DNA from: Actinomyces glycerinitolerans
GTDB lineage: Bacteria > Actinomycetota > Actinomycetes > Actinomycetales > Actinomycetaceae
NCBI RefSeq assembly: GCF_900098745.1
Contig: NZ_FQTT01000014.1
Location: 62,001 to 126,000 of the forward strand
Length of the DNA: 64,000 nt
Reading direction: 5' to 3'
Below are positions 1 to 9,348 of the stretch, in pieces. The notes under the pieces are model-generated. The model ran no database searches. It had not been told where the DNA came from and saw only the letters and a list, made by a program, of their open reading frames with translations. Within the stretch, counting starts at the first letter, position 1. Each line of letters starts with the position of its first letter. A program made the translations under genes and the position numbers.

Positions 1-14
1 CGCCCGCTTCCCGC

Positions 15-20
15 TATCGT
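15..20 (+). promoter_or_regulatory. -10 box of smc, probably leaderless
   Basis: TATCGT lies 6 nt before the GTG start of smc, so transcription would begin at or next to the start codon. There is no Shine-Dalgarno sequence in the visible upstream bases. The same geometry recurs at several other genes in this window. Confidence 0.4.
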
Positions 21-26
21 TGGCGT

Positions 27-3000
27 GTGCACCTCAAGACGTTGACGATGAAGGGATTCAAGTCCTTCGCCTCGTCGACCACCCTGCGCCTGGAGCCGGG
101 CATCACCGCCGTGGTCGGCCCCAACGGCTCGGGCAAGTCCAACGTGGTGGACGCCCTGACCTGGGTCATGGGGGAGCAGGGCGCAAAGAACCTGCGCGGC
201 GGTTCCATGGCCGATGTCATCTTCGCCGGCGCCGGCTCCCGCCCCGCGCTCGGCCGCGCCGAGGTCTCCCTGACGATCGACAACACCGACGGCGCCCTGC
301 CCATCGACTACAGCGAGGTGACCATCACCCGCACCCTGTTCCGTGGCGGCGGCAGCGAGTACCAGATCAACGGCAACACCTGCCGCCTGCTGGACGTCCA
401 GGAACTCCTGTCCGACACGGGCATGGGCCGGCAGATGCACGTGGTGGTCGGTCAGGGACAGCTCGACGCGGTGCTCACCGCCACCCCGGAGGAGCGGCGC
501 GGCTTCATCGAGGAGGCCGCCGGCGTTCTCAAGCACCGGCGCCGCAAGGAGCGGGCGCTGCGCAAACTCGACTCCATGGCAGCCGACCTGACCCGGCTCA
601 CCGACCTTACCGCCGAACTGCATCGACAGCTCGGCCCCCTCGCCCGGCAGGCCGCCGTCGCCCGCCGCGCCCACGTCATCCAGGCGGAGGTCCGCGACGC
701 CACCGCCCGGCTGCTGGCCGACGACGTCGTGCAGGTCCAGTCGTTGTTGGACGCCGGCCAGGAGGATCGGGCCCGCCTGGACCGCCGCCGCGCCGGCATT
801 GAGGAGTCCGAGCGAGTCGCCCGCGTCCGGCTGGAAGAACTTACCGCCGTCGAGGCCACCTCCGGGCAGCGGCTGGCCCGCGCCACCGCCACCTGGGAGG
901 AGCTGACGGGCGCCGCCCAATCCCTGGCCGCCCTGGCCGACGTCGCCGCGGAGCGCGTGCGCGGGCTGGCCGCCGCGCCGGGCCCCGCCGTCGGCACCGA
1001 CCCGGAGGAACTGGAGCGCCGGGCCCAGGAGGCCGCCGCCGAGGAGACGGAACTGGCCGCCGCCATTGAGGCCGCCCGTACCGCGCTGACGGACGCCACC
1101 GCCGAACGCGTCGACGCCGAGGCCGCCGCCGCCACCGCCGAGCAGGCGCTCGCGGCGCTGCAGACCCGGCGCGCCGAGCATCGCGAGCTGCTGGCCCGCG
1201 CTGGGGGCCGCGTCGCTTCGGCCCGCTCCCGCCACGAGGCCGCCCGCGCCGCCGTCGAGCAGGCCCGGGCATCTCTGGCAGCCGCGGAGGGGCGCGACGC
1301 CGCCGCCCTCCGGGCCCTGGAGGAGGCCACGTCCGCCGACGCGGACCGCCCCGAAGCATCGGCCGACGCCGACCGGCCCGACACCGCGGCCGGCGAGCAG
1401 GCCCGTGCCGCCGCCGCCCACGCGGCGGCCACCGCCGCGCTGAACGCCGTCCGCGACGTCGTCGCCACCGCCACCGACACCCGTCGTGAGGCGGCCGCCG
1501 AGTTGGCCACCTGGACCGCCCGCCGTGACGCCCTCGCACTGTCCCTGCGCGCTCAGGATGCCACCGCCGACCTGACCGACGCCGGCCTGCCCGGCATACT
1601 CGGCCCGCTCGCCGGCGCGGTCACGGTAGCCGCCGGCTGGGAAGAGGCCCTGGCCGGCCTGCTAGGCGAGCTGGCCGGAGCCGCGGTCGTCGCCGACACC
1701 GACGCCGCCGTCGCCGCCCTCGCCCACGCCCGCAGCGAAGACGGCGGCGGGTTGCGGCTGATCATTTCCGGTCCCGACGCCGACGGCGCGGCAGACCCGC
1801 CCGCTGCCGAACCCGCGGTCCCGGAAGCTGCCCCCGCCGGTGCTCGGCCGGCCGCCGCGCTCGTCACCGCCGAATCCGCCGCGCTGACCCGCACCCTCAA
1901 CGCGTTGCTGGCCGACGCCTGGGTGGTACCCGACCTGGAGACAGCCCAGGCCCTGCGCGCCGCCGAACCCGGCGCCGTGGTCGCCACCCGCGACGGCGAC
2001 GTGCTCGCCCCCACCTGGGCCACCGGCGCCGGGGAGGGCGCCTCCTCCGTGCTCGCCCTGGCCGCTGCCCACGACGAGGCCGCCGCTCGCGCCGCCGCCG
2101 CGCAGGAGGCCGAGCACGCCGCCGCCGACGAGCTCGATACCGCCCGCGCCGAGGAGGCCGCCGCGCGCAAGGCCGTCGCCACCGCGCTGGAGCGGCTGCG
2201 CGCCGCCGACGCCGAGGCCGCTCGCGTGGCCGAGAACCGCGCCCGGCTGAACTCCGCGGCCCGCGCCGCCCGCGAGGAGACCGGTCGTGCCCACCGCGTC
2301 TTGGAGCGCGCCGAGGCGGAGGCCGCGCAGCGCGCCGCCGAACTCGCCACCGCCCAGGCCGCCCTCGCCGAGGTCGAGAACCAGGCGCCGGCGGTCCTGT
2401 CCGCGCCCGGAGGCAGGGCCGCACCCACCGGGGAGAATGACCTCGACGCCGCCATCGATGCCGCTCGCGCCACCCGTGAGACCACTGCCACAGCCGCCTC
2501 CGCGGCCCGCACCGCCGAGACGGAGGCGCGGCTGAGCCTGCGCACCGCAGAGGAGCGGGAGCGCAGCGGCCGCGGCCGCGCCGACTCCCTGCGCCGAGCC
2601 GCCCGGCGCGAACGCGAGCAGCGCGCCGCCGCCGCCCGCGCGGAGCAGGCCCGCAAGGCGCGGCTGGCAACGGCGGCGCAGGTGCGCGACCAGGCCCGCA
2701 CCGCCGCCGAGACCGCTCGCACCTGGGTCGAACAGTCCCAGAGCGAACGCACCCGTATCGAGGCCGAGCGTGCCGATGCCGCCGCCGCGGCCGCCGATGT
2801 GCGCAAGCAGCTGGATGCTCTGGCCGGTGAACTCGCCGCCCTGTCCGACGCCGCCCACCGCGACGAGATCGCCCGCGCCGAGCAGAAGCTGCGCCTGGAG
2901 AATCTGGCCGAGCGCGCCATGAACGAGCTTGGCCTGGAGCTGGACCCCTTGGTGGAGGAGTACGGTCCCCACATGCTCGTGCCGGATGCGGAGGCGGAAG

Positions 3001-3770
3001 CCGCCGCCGAGGCCGCTGCCGACCGGGACGGCGCCGCCGACGCGCCCGACGCGCAGGAGAACACCCGGACGGGGCGGTCCGAGCCCGCCGCGCACCCGAC
3101 CGGTCGGCCCTACGTGCGCGCCGAGCAGGAGAAGCGGCTGGCGCGGGCGAACCGGGACCTGGCGCGGCTGGGCAAGGTCAACCCGCTGGCCCTGGAGGAG
3201 CACGCGGCTCTGGAGGAGCGCCACCGCTTCCTGGCCGAGCAGCTCGCCGATCTCAAGCAGTCCCGCGCCGACCTGATGCGCATCGTTGAAGACGTGGACC
3301 AGCGCGTGCAGGAGGTGTTCACTCAGGCCTACGCGGACACCGCCCGCGAGTTCGCGATCGTCTTCGACCGGCTCTTCCCCGGCGGCGAGGGGCGCCTGGT
3401 GCTCACCGACCCCGATGACATGCTCACCACCGGCATCGACATTGAGGCCCGCCCCGCCGGCAAGAAGGTCAAGCGCCTGTCGCTGCTGTCCGGTGGGGAG
3501 CGCTCGCTGGCCGCCGTGGCGCTGCTGGTGGCGATCTTCCGTGCCCGGCCCTCGCCGTTCTACGTCATGGATGAGGTGGAGGCGGCCCTGGATGACACCA
3601 ACCTGGGGCGGCTGCTGGACATCTTCACCGAGTTGCGCGCCTCCAGTCAGCTGATCATCATCACCCACCAGAAGCGCACCATGGAGATCGCCGACGCCCT
3701 GTACGGCATCACCATGCGCGACGGCGTGACTCAGGCGGTTTCCCAACGGCTCTCATCCGCCGCCCAGTAG
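27..3770 (+). CDS. smc: Chromosome segregation ATPase SMC
   Basis: SMC forms the ring-shaped core of bacterial condensin with ScpA/ScpB and compacts and segregates the chromosome. The protein has 1247 residues, slightly more than the usual ~1190. Walker A GPNGSGKSN is at residues 31-39. Two long Ala/Glu/Arg-rich coiled coils flank a hinge at about 505-665. The ABC signature LSGGERS is near 1154 and Walker B (YVMDEVEAALDD) near 1180. The extra length includes an Ala/Pro-rich insert in the hinge (about 585-612) and an acidic stretch before the C-terminal ATPase half. The GTG start gives the canonical N-terminus MHLKTLTMKGFKSFA. It heads the actinobacterial smc-ftsY block. Confidence 0.97.
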   Translation: MHLKTLTMKGFKSFASSTTLRLEPGITAVVGPNGSGKSNVVDALTWVMGEQGAKNLRGGSMADVIFAGAGSRPALGRAEVSLTIDNTDGALPIDYSEVTITRTLFRGGGSEYQINGNTCRLLDVQELLSDTGMGRQMHVVVGQGQLDAVLTATPEERRGFIEEAAGVLKHRRRKERALRKLDSMAADLTRLTDLTAELHRQLGPLARQAAVARRAHVIQAEVRDATARLLADDVVQVQSLLDAGQEDRARLDRRRAGIEESERVARVRLEELTAVEATSGQRLARATATWEELTGAAQSLAALADVAAERVRGLAAAPGPAVGTDPEELERRAQEAAAEETELAAAIEAARTALTDATAERVDAEAAAATAEQALAALQTRRAEHRELLARAGGRVASARSRHEAARAAVEQARASLAAAEGRDAAALRALEEATSADADRPEASADADRPDTAAGEQARAAAAHAAATAALNAVRDVVATATDTRREAAAELATWTARRDALALSLRAQDATADLTDAGLPGILGPLAGAVTVAAGWEEALAGLLGELAGAAVVADTDAAVAALAHARSEDGGGLRLIISGPDADGAADPPAAEPAVPEAAPAGARPAAALVTAESAALTRTLNALLADAWVVPDLETAQALRAAEPGAVVATRDGDVLAPTWATGAGEGASSVLALAAAHDEAAARAAAAQEAEHAAADELDTARAEEAAARKAVATALERLRAADAEAARVAENRARLNSAARAAREETGRAHRVLERAEAEAAQRAAELATAQAALAEVENQAPAVLSAPGGRAAPTGENDLDAAIDAARATRETTATAASAARTAETEARLSLRTAEERERSGRGRADSLRRAARREREQRAAAARAEQARKARLATAAQVRDQARTAAETARTWVEQSQSERTRIEAERADAAAAAADVRKQLDALAGELAALSDAAHRDEIARAEQKLRLENLAERAMNELGLELDPLVEEYGPHMLVPDAEAEAAAEAAADRDGAADAPDAQENTRTGRSEPAAHPTGRPYVRAEQEKRLARANRDLARLGKVNPLALEEHAALEERHRFLAEQLADLKQSRADLMRIVEDVDQRVQEVFTQAYADTAREFAIVFDRLFPGGEGRLVLTDPDDMLTTGIDIEARPAGKKVKRLSLLSGGERSLAAVALLVAIFRARPSPFYVMDEVEAALDDTNLGRLLDIFTELRASSQLIIITHQKRTMEIADALYGITMRDGVTQAVSQRLSSAAQ

Positions 3771-3898
3771 CCGGGCTCAGCATGTGGGCGAGCAGCCGGC
3801 GCGGGTAACCGTGACCGACTGTGACCAACACGGCGCTGTCCGGTGGGCGACACAGCGCGCCCACCTTGGCGGCATTGTGACAAACGGAAGGCACAATT

Positions 3899-4258
3899 AT
3901 GCCCATGGGTTCCATGATCTTCCCCCTCGCCGTCGTCCTCGTCGCCGCCTTGATCGTGCTCGGCCTGGTCGTCGCCGAGCGCTACCCGGTCGCCACCTGG
4001 CGCGACCGGCTGCGTGACCTGGCGGGGGTGGCCCGTGAGAAGGAGGAGCCCGTCAAGGTGGTGCCGCAGGACGCCCGCCTTGAGGACCTCATGACCCGGG
4101 ACGACTCCGCCGTATACGTGGGCACCGAGTCCTTCTCCGGACTCGTGGACGTGGTCGAGAAGGCCATGGACACGGCCGAGTCCAAGGCCGCCGAGGTGCG
4201 TCGCAACAAGGACGCCGCCGCGGCCCGCCGCACCCGGGAGACGGCGGCGCAGCACTAG
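3899..4258 (+). CDS. Small membrane-anchored protein between smc and ftsY
   Basis: A 119-residue protein with one N-terminal transmembrane helix (about residues 5-25, rich in Val/Leu/Ala) followed by a charged cytoplasmic tail ending in Ala/Arg/Lys-rich sequence. No family is recognised. The start is set by GGAAGG at 3886-3891, 7 nt before the ATG. Its position between smc and ftsY and the N-in anchor resemble small accessory proteins, but the sequence gives no functional motif. Translation of a conserved-looking start and SD makes it a real gene. Confidence 0.75.
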   Translation: MPMGSMIFPLAVVLVAALIVLGLVVAERYPVATWRDRLRDLAGVAREKEEPVKVVPQDARLEDLMTRDDSAVYVGTESFSGLVDVVEKAMDTAESKAAEVRRNKDAAAARRTRETAAQH

Positions 4259-4330
4259 CGCCCCTGCCGGCGCCCGGCGTCGGGCGCACGCACTTGCCGG
4301 CCCCCGTAGGCGATCAGGCATGATGGGATC

Positions 4331-5518
4331 ATGGATCCCTTGCTGATCGTCCTCATCGTCGTCGTCGTACTCGCCGTCGCCGGCGGTATCTGGTTCTACG
4401 CGGGGCGCAACCGCGGCGGAGAGGTGCCGCCGGAGGTTAGTGCTCACAAGCCCACCAGCGCCGACGACATCCTGCTCGCCCCGCCGCAGGAGCAGGCCCC
4501 CGCCGAAGCGGAGACCCCGGCCGGGCCGACGCCGGAGGCGGCCGCGCCCGCCACCCTGGAGCGCCCCGAGTCCATCCCCGGCCGCATGCAGCGCCTGCGC
4601 TCGCGCCTGGCCGGCGCCGGCGGCTTCGGCCGGGCCGTCCTCGCCGTCATGTCCCGTGGCGACCTCACCGAGGCCGACTGGGAGGAGATCGAGGACACCC
4701 TGCTCACCTCGGACCTCGGCATCGAGGTCACCACCTCCCTGATGGACGAGCTGCGCACCCAGGCGAAGGTCCTGGACACCTCCGACCCCGCCGCCATCCG
4801 GGGGGTGCTGCGCGAAGAGCTGCTGAAGCTGGTCGATCCGTCCATGGACCGCTCCCTGAACCTGGCCAAGCCCACCCCCGCCGCGGGCTGGAACTCCGCC
4901 GACGGCGAGCCGGCCGCTGCCGTGCTCATGGTCGGGGTCAACGGCACCGGTAAGACCACCACCTGCGGCAAGCTGGCCCGGGTGCTCGTCGCCGATGGCA
5001 GGACGGCCGTCATGGGTGCTGCCGACACCTTCCGCGCAGCCGCCGCCGACCAGTTGACCACCTGGGGCGAGCGCGTCGGCGTCGAGGTCGTCCGCTCCGA
5101 ACGGGAGGGCGCCGACCCCGCCTCCGTCGCCTACGACGCCACCCGCGCGGCCGCCCGCGACGGCGTGGACGTGGTGCTCGTGGACACCGCCGGCCGCCTG
5201 CAGAACAAGGCCGGACTCATGGACGAGCTCGGCAAGATCAAGCGGGTCATGGAGAAGGTCGCCCCCGTCGGCGAGGTGCTGCTGGTGCTGGACGCCACCA
5301 CCGGGCAGAACGGCATGCGCCAGGCGCAGGTCTTCTCCGAGGCGGTCGGCATCACCGGCATCGTGCTGACCAAGCTCGATGGCACCGCCAAGGGCGGCAT
5401 CGTCGTCACCGTGCAGCGGGAGCTGGGCGTGCCCGTCAAGCTCGTCGGGCTCGGCGAGGGTGCGGACGACCTGGCGCCCTTCGACCCCGAGGGCTTCGTA
5501 GACGCCCTGCTCGCCTGA
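4331..5518 (+). CDS. ftsY: Signal recognition particle receptor FtsY
   Basis: SRP receptor GTPase that docks ribosome-SRP complexes at the membrane, the partner of Ffh encoded about 2 kb downstream. 395 residues: N-terminal transmembrane anchor (residues 4-24), an acidic/Pro-rich linker, then the NG domain. GTPase motifs: G1 GVNGTGKT at 202-209, DTFRAAAADQL, G3 DTAGR from 285, G4 TKLD at 347-350. A true membrane helix at the N-terminus is typical of actinobacterial FtsY. There is no SD; CATGAT at 4319-4324 lies 6 nt before the ATG, which suggests a leaderless mRNA. Confidence 0.96.
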   Translation: MDPLLIVLIVVVVLAVAGGIWFYAGRNRGGEVPPEVSAHKPTSADDILLAPPQEQAPAEAETPAGPTPEAAAPATLERPESIPGRMQRLRSRLAGAGGFGRAVLAVMSRGDLTEADWEEIEDTLLTSDLGIEVTTSLMDELRTQAKVLDTSDPAAIRGVLREELLKLVDPSMDRSLNLAKPTPAAGWNSADGEPAAAVLMVGVNGTGKTTTCGKLARVLVADGRTAVMGAADTFRAAAADQLTTWGERVGVEVVRSEREGADPASVAYDATRAAARDGVDVVLVDTAGRLQNKAGLMDELGKIKRVMEKVAPVGEVLLVLDATTGQNGMRQAQVFSEAVGITGIVLTKLDGTAKGGIVVTVQRELGVPVKLVGLGEGADDLAPFDPEGFVDALLA

Positions 5519-5547
5519 AACACCGTTGCAATACCTTGCAAGGTGCT

Positions 5548-5585
5548 GACACGCACGCGTCACCGGCGCGTCACCGGCGGCGAAC
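5548..5585 (+). promoter_or_regulatory. Candidate GlnR box array upstream of amtB
   Basis: Four pentamers spaced exactly 11 nt apart: GACAC (5548), GTCAC (5559), GTCAC (5570), CGAAC (5581). The actinobacterial nitrogen regulator GlnR binds GTnAC-n6-GaAAC half-sites with this period, so the array fits in spacing and partly in sequence. A perfect 12-bp palindrome ACCTTGCAAGGT (5533-5544) lies just upstream. Seen: the periodicity. Inferred: GlnR binding; AmtR-type control cannot be excluded. Confidence 0.45.
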
Positions 5586-5643
5586 GCGCCCCTGATTGGC
5601 TCCCTCCTGTGCGAACCCCTCGCACACTGAAGGGAGAGATCTC

Positions 5644-6966
5644 ATGGTCCTCGACACCGGAGCCACGGCCTGGATGCTGGTGAGCGCCTCGCTCGTGCTG
5701 CTCATGACCATTCCCGCGCTCGCGCTCTTCTACGGCGGCATGAGCCGATCCAAGTCGGTCCTGAACATGATGATGATGTCCTTCGGCGGCACCGCCGTCG
5801 TCGGCGTCCTGTACATCCTGTACGGCTGGTCCATGTCCTACGGCGGCACCGACATCGCCGGCATACTGGCCAACCCGTTCGACCAACTCGGCCTGCACGG
5901 CGCCATCACCGACTCATCCGGCCAGTTCCTGCTCGACGACTACGGCGTGCCCGTCATCGTCGGGGTCGCCTTCCAGATGACCTTCGCGGTGATCACGGTC
6001 GCCCTGATCTCCGGCGCCATCGCCGACCGCACCCGCTTCGGCGCCTGGATGACCTTCGTGCCGCTGTGGGTGACCCTGTCCTACTTCCCCATGGCCCACA
6101 TGGTTTGGGGCGGCGGCGCCCTGTCCGGCGACGGCTGGTTCGCCTCCATCGCCGAGCCCATCGACTTCGCCGGCGGCACCGTGGTCCACATCAACGCCGG
6201 CGTCGCCGGCTTCGTCCTGGCGGTGCTGATCGGAAGGCGCCGCGGCTTCGGGCGGATGCCCATGCGGCCGCACAACCTGCCCCTGACCATGCTCGGCTCC
6301 GGCCTGCTGTGGATCGGCTGGTTCGGCTTCAACGCCGGCAGCGCCTTCACCGCGGACGGCCTGGCCGGCCTGGCCTGGGTCAACACCTCCGCGGCCACCT
6401 GCGCCGCCGTCCTGGGCTGGCTGCTGGTCGAGCGCCTGCGCGACGGCCACGCCACCAGCCTGGGGGCGGCCTCCGGCGTCGTCGCGGGCCTGGTCGGCAT
6501 CACCCCGGCCGCCGGCTCCGTCACTCCCGTGGGCGCGCTGGTGCTCGGCGTGATCTGCGGCGCCCTGTGCGCCATGGCCGTGGGCCTGAAGTACCGCTTC
6601 GGCTACGACGACGCGCTCGACGTCGTCGGCGTCCACCTGGTCGGCGGGCTCACGGGCACGGTCCTGGTCGGCTTCCTCTCCGCGGACACCGGGCTGCTGT
6701 ACGGGCACGGCCCCGCCCAGCTGGTCGTCCAGGTGCTGGTCGCCCTCGTCGCCGTCGGGTTCAGCCTGGTGATCACCACCCTGTGCTGGTTCATCGTCTC
6801 CCGCACCCCGGGCGGTTGGCGGCTGTCCGCCGACGCTGAGCACCTGGGGGCCGACAAGGCGGAGCACTACGAGTCCGCCTACGAGTCGCTCACCGGCGGC
6901 CGCCTGGCCACCGTCGTCGCCCGCCGGGAGCACCGTCCCGTTACCGCCGCAGCCGAGGAGGCCTGA
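5644..6966 (+). CDS. amtB: Ammonium transporter, Amt family
   Basis: Integral membrane ammonium channel that feeds glutamine synthetase when ammonium is scarce. 440 residues with about 11 hydrophobic segments. The pore twin histidines are present: His182 (VVHINAG) and His331 (GVHLVGG), along with the FNAGSAF motif. I chose the ATG at 5644, preceded by GGGAGA, rather than an in-frame start 16 codons upstream, because it gives the usual N-terminus. glnK starts 4 nt downstream, so the two are cotranscribed, matching regulation of Amt by PII plugging. Confidence 0.96.
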   Translation: MVLDTGATAWMLVSASLVLLMTIPALALFYGGMSRSKSVLNMMMMSFGGTAVVGVLYILYGWSMSYGGTDIAGILANPFDQLGLHGAITDSSGQFLLDDYGVPVIVGVAFQMTFAVITVALISGAIADRTRFGAWMTFVPLWVTLSYFPMAHMVWGGGALSGDGWFASIAEPIDFAGGTVVHINAGVAGFVLAVLIGRRRGFGRMPMRPHNLPLTMLGSGLLWIGWFGFNAGSAFTADGLAGLAWVNTSAATCAAVLGWLLVERLRDGHATSLGAASGVVAGLVGITPAAGSVTPVGALVLGVICGALCAMAVGLKYRFGYDDALDVVGVHLVGGLTGTVLVGFLSADTGLLYGHGPAQLVVQVLVALVAVGFSLVITTLCWFIVSRTPGGWRLSADAEHLGADKAEHYESAYESLTGGRLATVVARREHRPVTAAAEEA

Positions 6967-6969
6967 GCC

Positions 6970-7317
6970 ATGAAACTCGTCACCGCAATCATCCAGCCCT
7001 ACCGGCTCGACGCCGTCATCTCCGCGCTGGAACTGGCAGGCAGCAGCGGCGTGACCATCTCCGAGGCCCAGGGCGCGGGCAGGCAGAAGGGGCACACGGA
7101 GGTCTACCGCGGCGCCGAGTACCAGGTGGACTATGTGCCCAAGCTCCGCCTGGAGATCCTCACCACCGATGCGCAGGTAGAAGCCATCATCGGCGCCATC
7201 TCCGGCGCTGCCCGCTCCAGCGGTGGTGGTGCGCTCGGCGACGGCAAGATCTGGATGACCGATGTGGAGGAGGTGGTCCGGGTGCGCACCGGTGAGCGCG
7301 GCGAGGCCGCGATCTGA
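6970..7317 (+). CDS. glnK: Nitrogen regulatory protein PII (GlnK)
   Basis: Trimeric PII signal protein that reads ATP/ADP and 2-oxoglutarate and gates the ammonium channel encoded immediately upstream (3-nt gap). 115 residues, close to the 112-residue norm. The T-loop carries the conserved modification tyrosine at exactly position 51 (YRGAEY), and the C-terminal GDGKIW...RVRTGERGEAAI signature is intact. In Mycobacterium and Corynebacterium the next gene is glnD, the PII-modifying enzyme. Here a terminator and then ffh follow, so the modifying enzyme is not in the operon. Confidence 0.95.
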   Translation: MKLVTAIIQPYRLDAVISALELAGSSGVTISEAQGAGRQKGHTEVYRGAEYQVDYVPKLRLEILTTDAQVEAIIGAISGAARSSGGGALGDGKIWMTDVEEVVRVRTGERGEAAI

Positions 7318-7337
7318 CGCCGCCCGGCCATCGCCGT

Positions 7338-7379
7338 GAGGGCCCGCACGTCCCCTTGGGTGGGACGGCGCGGGCCCTC
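7338..7379 (+). terminator. Hairpin terminator after amtB-glnK
   Basis: Stem GAGGGCCCGC (7338-7347) pairs perfectly with GCGGGCCCTC (7370-7379), with an inner CGTCCC/GGGACG stem. No T-run follows, as is common in high-GC actinobacteria. Confidence 0.7.
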
Positions 7380-7478
7380 CCCGCTATCCTGAACTGAAGC
7401 GTGCGCCGTGCCCCGGCGTCGGCGCGCACCATCCGTTCCTCCAACCACCTGCGCCCCGGCGCCAAGGAAGGACCCCGC

Positions 7479-9179
7479 GTGTTCGGCAACCTCTCCGACC
7501 GGCTCACCGCCTCGTTCAACTCGCTGCGCGGCAAGGGCCGCCTGAGCGAAGCGGACGTGGACGCCACCGTCTCCGAGATCCGCCGCGCCCTCCTCGAGGC
7601 CGACGTCGCCCTGCCGGTGGTGCGCTCCTTCACCGCCGCCGTGCGGGAGAAGGCCAAGGACGCCGCCCGCTCGCAGGCCCTGAACCCGGCCCAGCAGGTC
7701 GTCCGCATCGTCAATGACGAACTGATCGAGGTGCTCGGTGGCGAATCCCGCGAGCTCAACTGGGCGGACCGCGGCCCCACCGTCATCATGCTCGCCGGTC
7801 TGCAGGGCGCCGGTAAGACCACCCTGGCGGGCAAGCTCGGCCGCTGGCTGAAGCAGCAGGGCAAGCGCACCCTGCTGGTCGCCTCCGACCTGCAGCGCCC
7901 CAACGCGGTCACCCAGCTGAGCGTGGTGGCCGAGCGCGCCGGCGTGGACGTGTGGGCCCCCGAGCCCGGCAATGGCGTGGGCGACCCGGTGGCGGTGGCC
8001 CGCAGCGGCGTCGAGCAGGGGCGGGCAAACGGCTACGACGTCGTCGTCATCGACACCGCCGGCCGCCTGGGCGTCGACGCGGAGATGATGGACCAGGCCA
8101 TCCGCATCCGCGACGCGGTCAGCCCCAACGAGATCCTGTTCGTCCTGGACGCCATGGTCGGTCAGGATGCCGTCAACACCTCCGTCGCCTTCCGCGACGG
8201 GGTCGGCTTCACCGGCGTGGTGCTGTCCAAGCTCGACGGCGATGCCCGCGGCGGTGCCGCCCTGTCCGTGCGCGGGGTGACCGGGGCCCCCGTCCTGTTC
8301 TCCTCCACCGGCGAGGGCCTGGACGACTTCGAGCGCTTCCACGCCGACCGCATGGCCTCCCGCATCCTGGACATGGGTGACCTGCTCACCCTGATCGAGC
8401 AGGCCGAGCGGGCCTTCGACGAGAAGGAGGCGGAGGACGCCGCCGCCAAGCTCGCCTCCGGCACCTTCACCCTGGACGACTTCCTGTCCCAGTTGCGCCA
8501 GCTGCGCAAGATGGGGTCGATGAAGAAGCTGCTGGGCATGATGCCCGGCATGGGGCAGATGCGCGAGGCCCTGGAGAACTTCGACGAGCGCGAGGTCGAC
8601 CGCATCGAGGCGATCGTCTGCTCCATGACCCCCGCCGAGCGCCGTGACCTGTCCATCCTCAACGGCTCGCGCCGCTCCCGCATCGCCAAGGGCTCGGGCA
8701 CCACCGTGCAGGCCGTCAACGAGCTGGTCAGCCGCTTCGAGGCCGCCAAGAAGATGATGGAGGCCATGACGGCCGGCGGCGGCCCGGGCGCCATGGGCGG
8801 TCCCGGCGGCGTCCCGGGCATGGGTTCGCTGCCCTCCACCGGCAAGCGGGCCAAGGCCCGGCAGGCCCCCAAGAGCAAGAAGCGCAAGGGCGGCAAGAAG
8901 GGGCGCTCCGGCAACCCCGCCAAGGCCGCCCGGCAGGCGCGTGAGGCGGCCGCTGCCCGCGCGCAGAGGGCCGACGGCGCCGTGGAGACCCCCGCGCCCG
9001 CCCCGGCCGGCTCCGCCTTCGGACTGGGCCAGCCAGCCGCGGCGGCCCCCAGCTACGGCATTATGCCGGGGCAGGGGGCGGCAAACGCCTCACAGCCCCA
9101 GCCGCAGTCGAGTGACGACGAGGTGGCCGACGCCATGGCCGCCCTGCCGGAGGATCTGCGCCGTCACCTGGGCCTGTAA
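7479..9179 (+). CDS. ffh: Signal recognition particle protein Ffh
   Basis: SRP54 homologue that binds signal sequences on ribosomes and pairs with FtsY. 566 residues from a GTG start at 7479, preceded by AAGGAAGGA (7464-7472). The reading frame is open upstream but those 26 codons precede the SD and are not conserved in character. NG GTPase domain with GLQGAGKT (107-114), DTAGRLG, SKLDGDARGG. Methionine-rich M domain from about residue 335 (KKLLGMMPGMGQM) with the RNA-binding SGT...V segment near residue 405. The last ~125 residues are a Gly/Lys then Ala/Pro-rich tail not found in enterobacterial Ffh. Confidence 0.97.
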   Translation: MFGNLSDRLTASFNSLRGKGRLSEADVDATVSEIRRALLEADVALPVVRSFTAAVREKAKDAARSQALNPAQQVVRIVNDELIEVLGGESRELNWADRGPTVIMLAGLQGAGKTTLAGKLGRWLKQQGKRTLLVASDLQRPNAVTQLSVVAERAGVDVWAPEPGNGVGDPVAVARSGVEQGRANGYDVVVIDTAGRLGVDAEMMDQAIRIRDAVSPNEILFVLDAMVGQDAVNTSVAFRDGVGFTGVVLSKLDGDARGGAALSVRGVTGAPVLFSSTGEGLDDFERFHADRMASRILDMGDLLTLIEQAERAFDEKEAEDAAAKLASGTFTLDDFLSQLRQLRKMGSMKKLLGMMPGMGQMREALENFDEREVDRIEAIVCSMTPAERRDLSILNGSRRSRIAKGSGTTVQAVNELVSRFEAAKKMMEAMTAGGGPGAMGGPGGVPGMGSLPSTGKRAKARQAPKSKKRKGGKKGRSGNPAKAARQAREAAAARAQRADGAVETPAPAPAGSAFGLGQPAAAAPSYGIMPGQGAANASQPQPQSSDDEVADAMAALPEDLRRHLGL

Positions 9180-9269
9180 GCCCGCCGACGGCCACCGGCA
9201 CGGCAAGGGGCTCGTCGGTCTTTCGCCGTCCGGACCCGATCGGCAAAACCGATGCGTCACGCGGACTCC

Positions 9270-9300
9270 GGCTCCGCCCGCTTCCCGAGCGGGCGGAGCC
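9270..9300. terminator. Perfect 12-bp hairpin between convergent ffh and hypothetical gene
   Basis: GGCTCCGCCCGC (9270-9281), 7-nt loop, GCGGGCGGAGCC (9289-9300). It sits between the stop codons of two convergent genes and could serve both directions. Confidence 0.75.
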
Positions 9301-9348
9301 GCCGGCGGACCGGCGTGTGCGCACAGCCCGGAACGGCGTTCGAATCAG

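Noticed and set aside
1662..5563. Long minus-strand open frames opposite smc and ftsY
   Set aside because: Same GC-bias artefact; no initiation signals and biased Gly/His/Asp composition.
9328..9345. tRNA T-loop-like GTTCGAATC
   Set aside because: No acceptor, D or anticodon stems can be formed around it.
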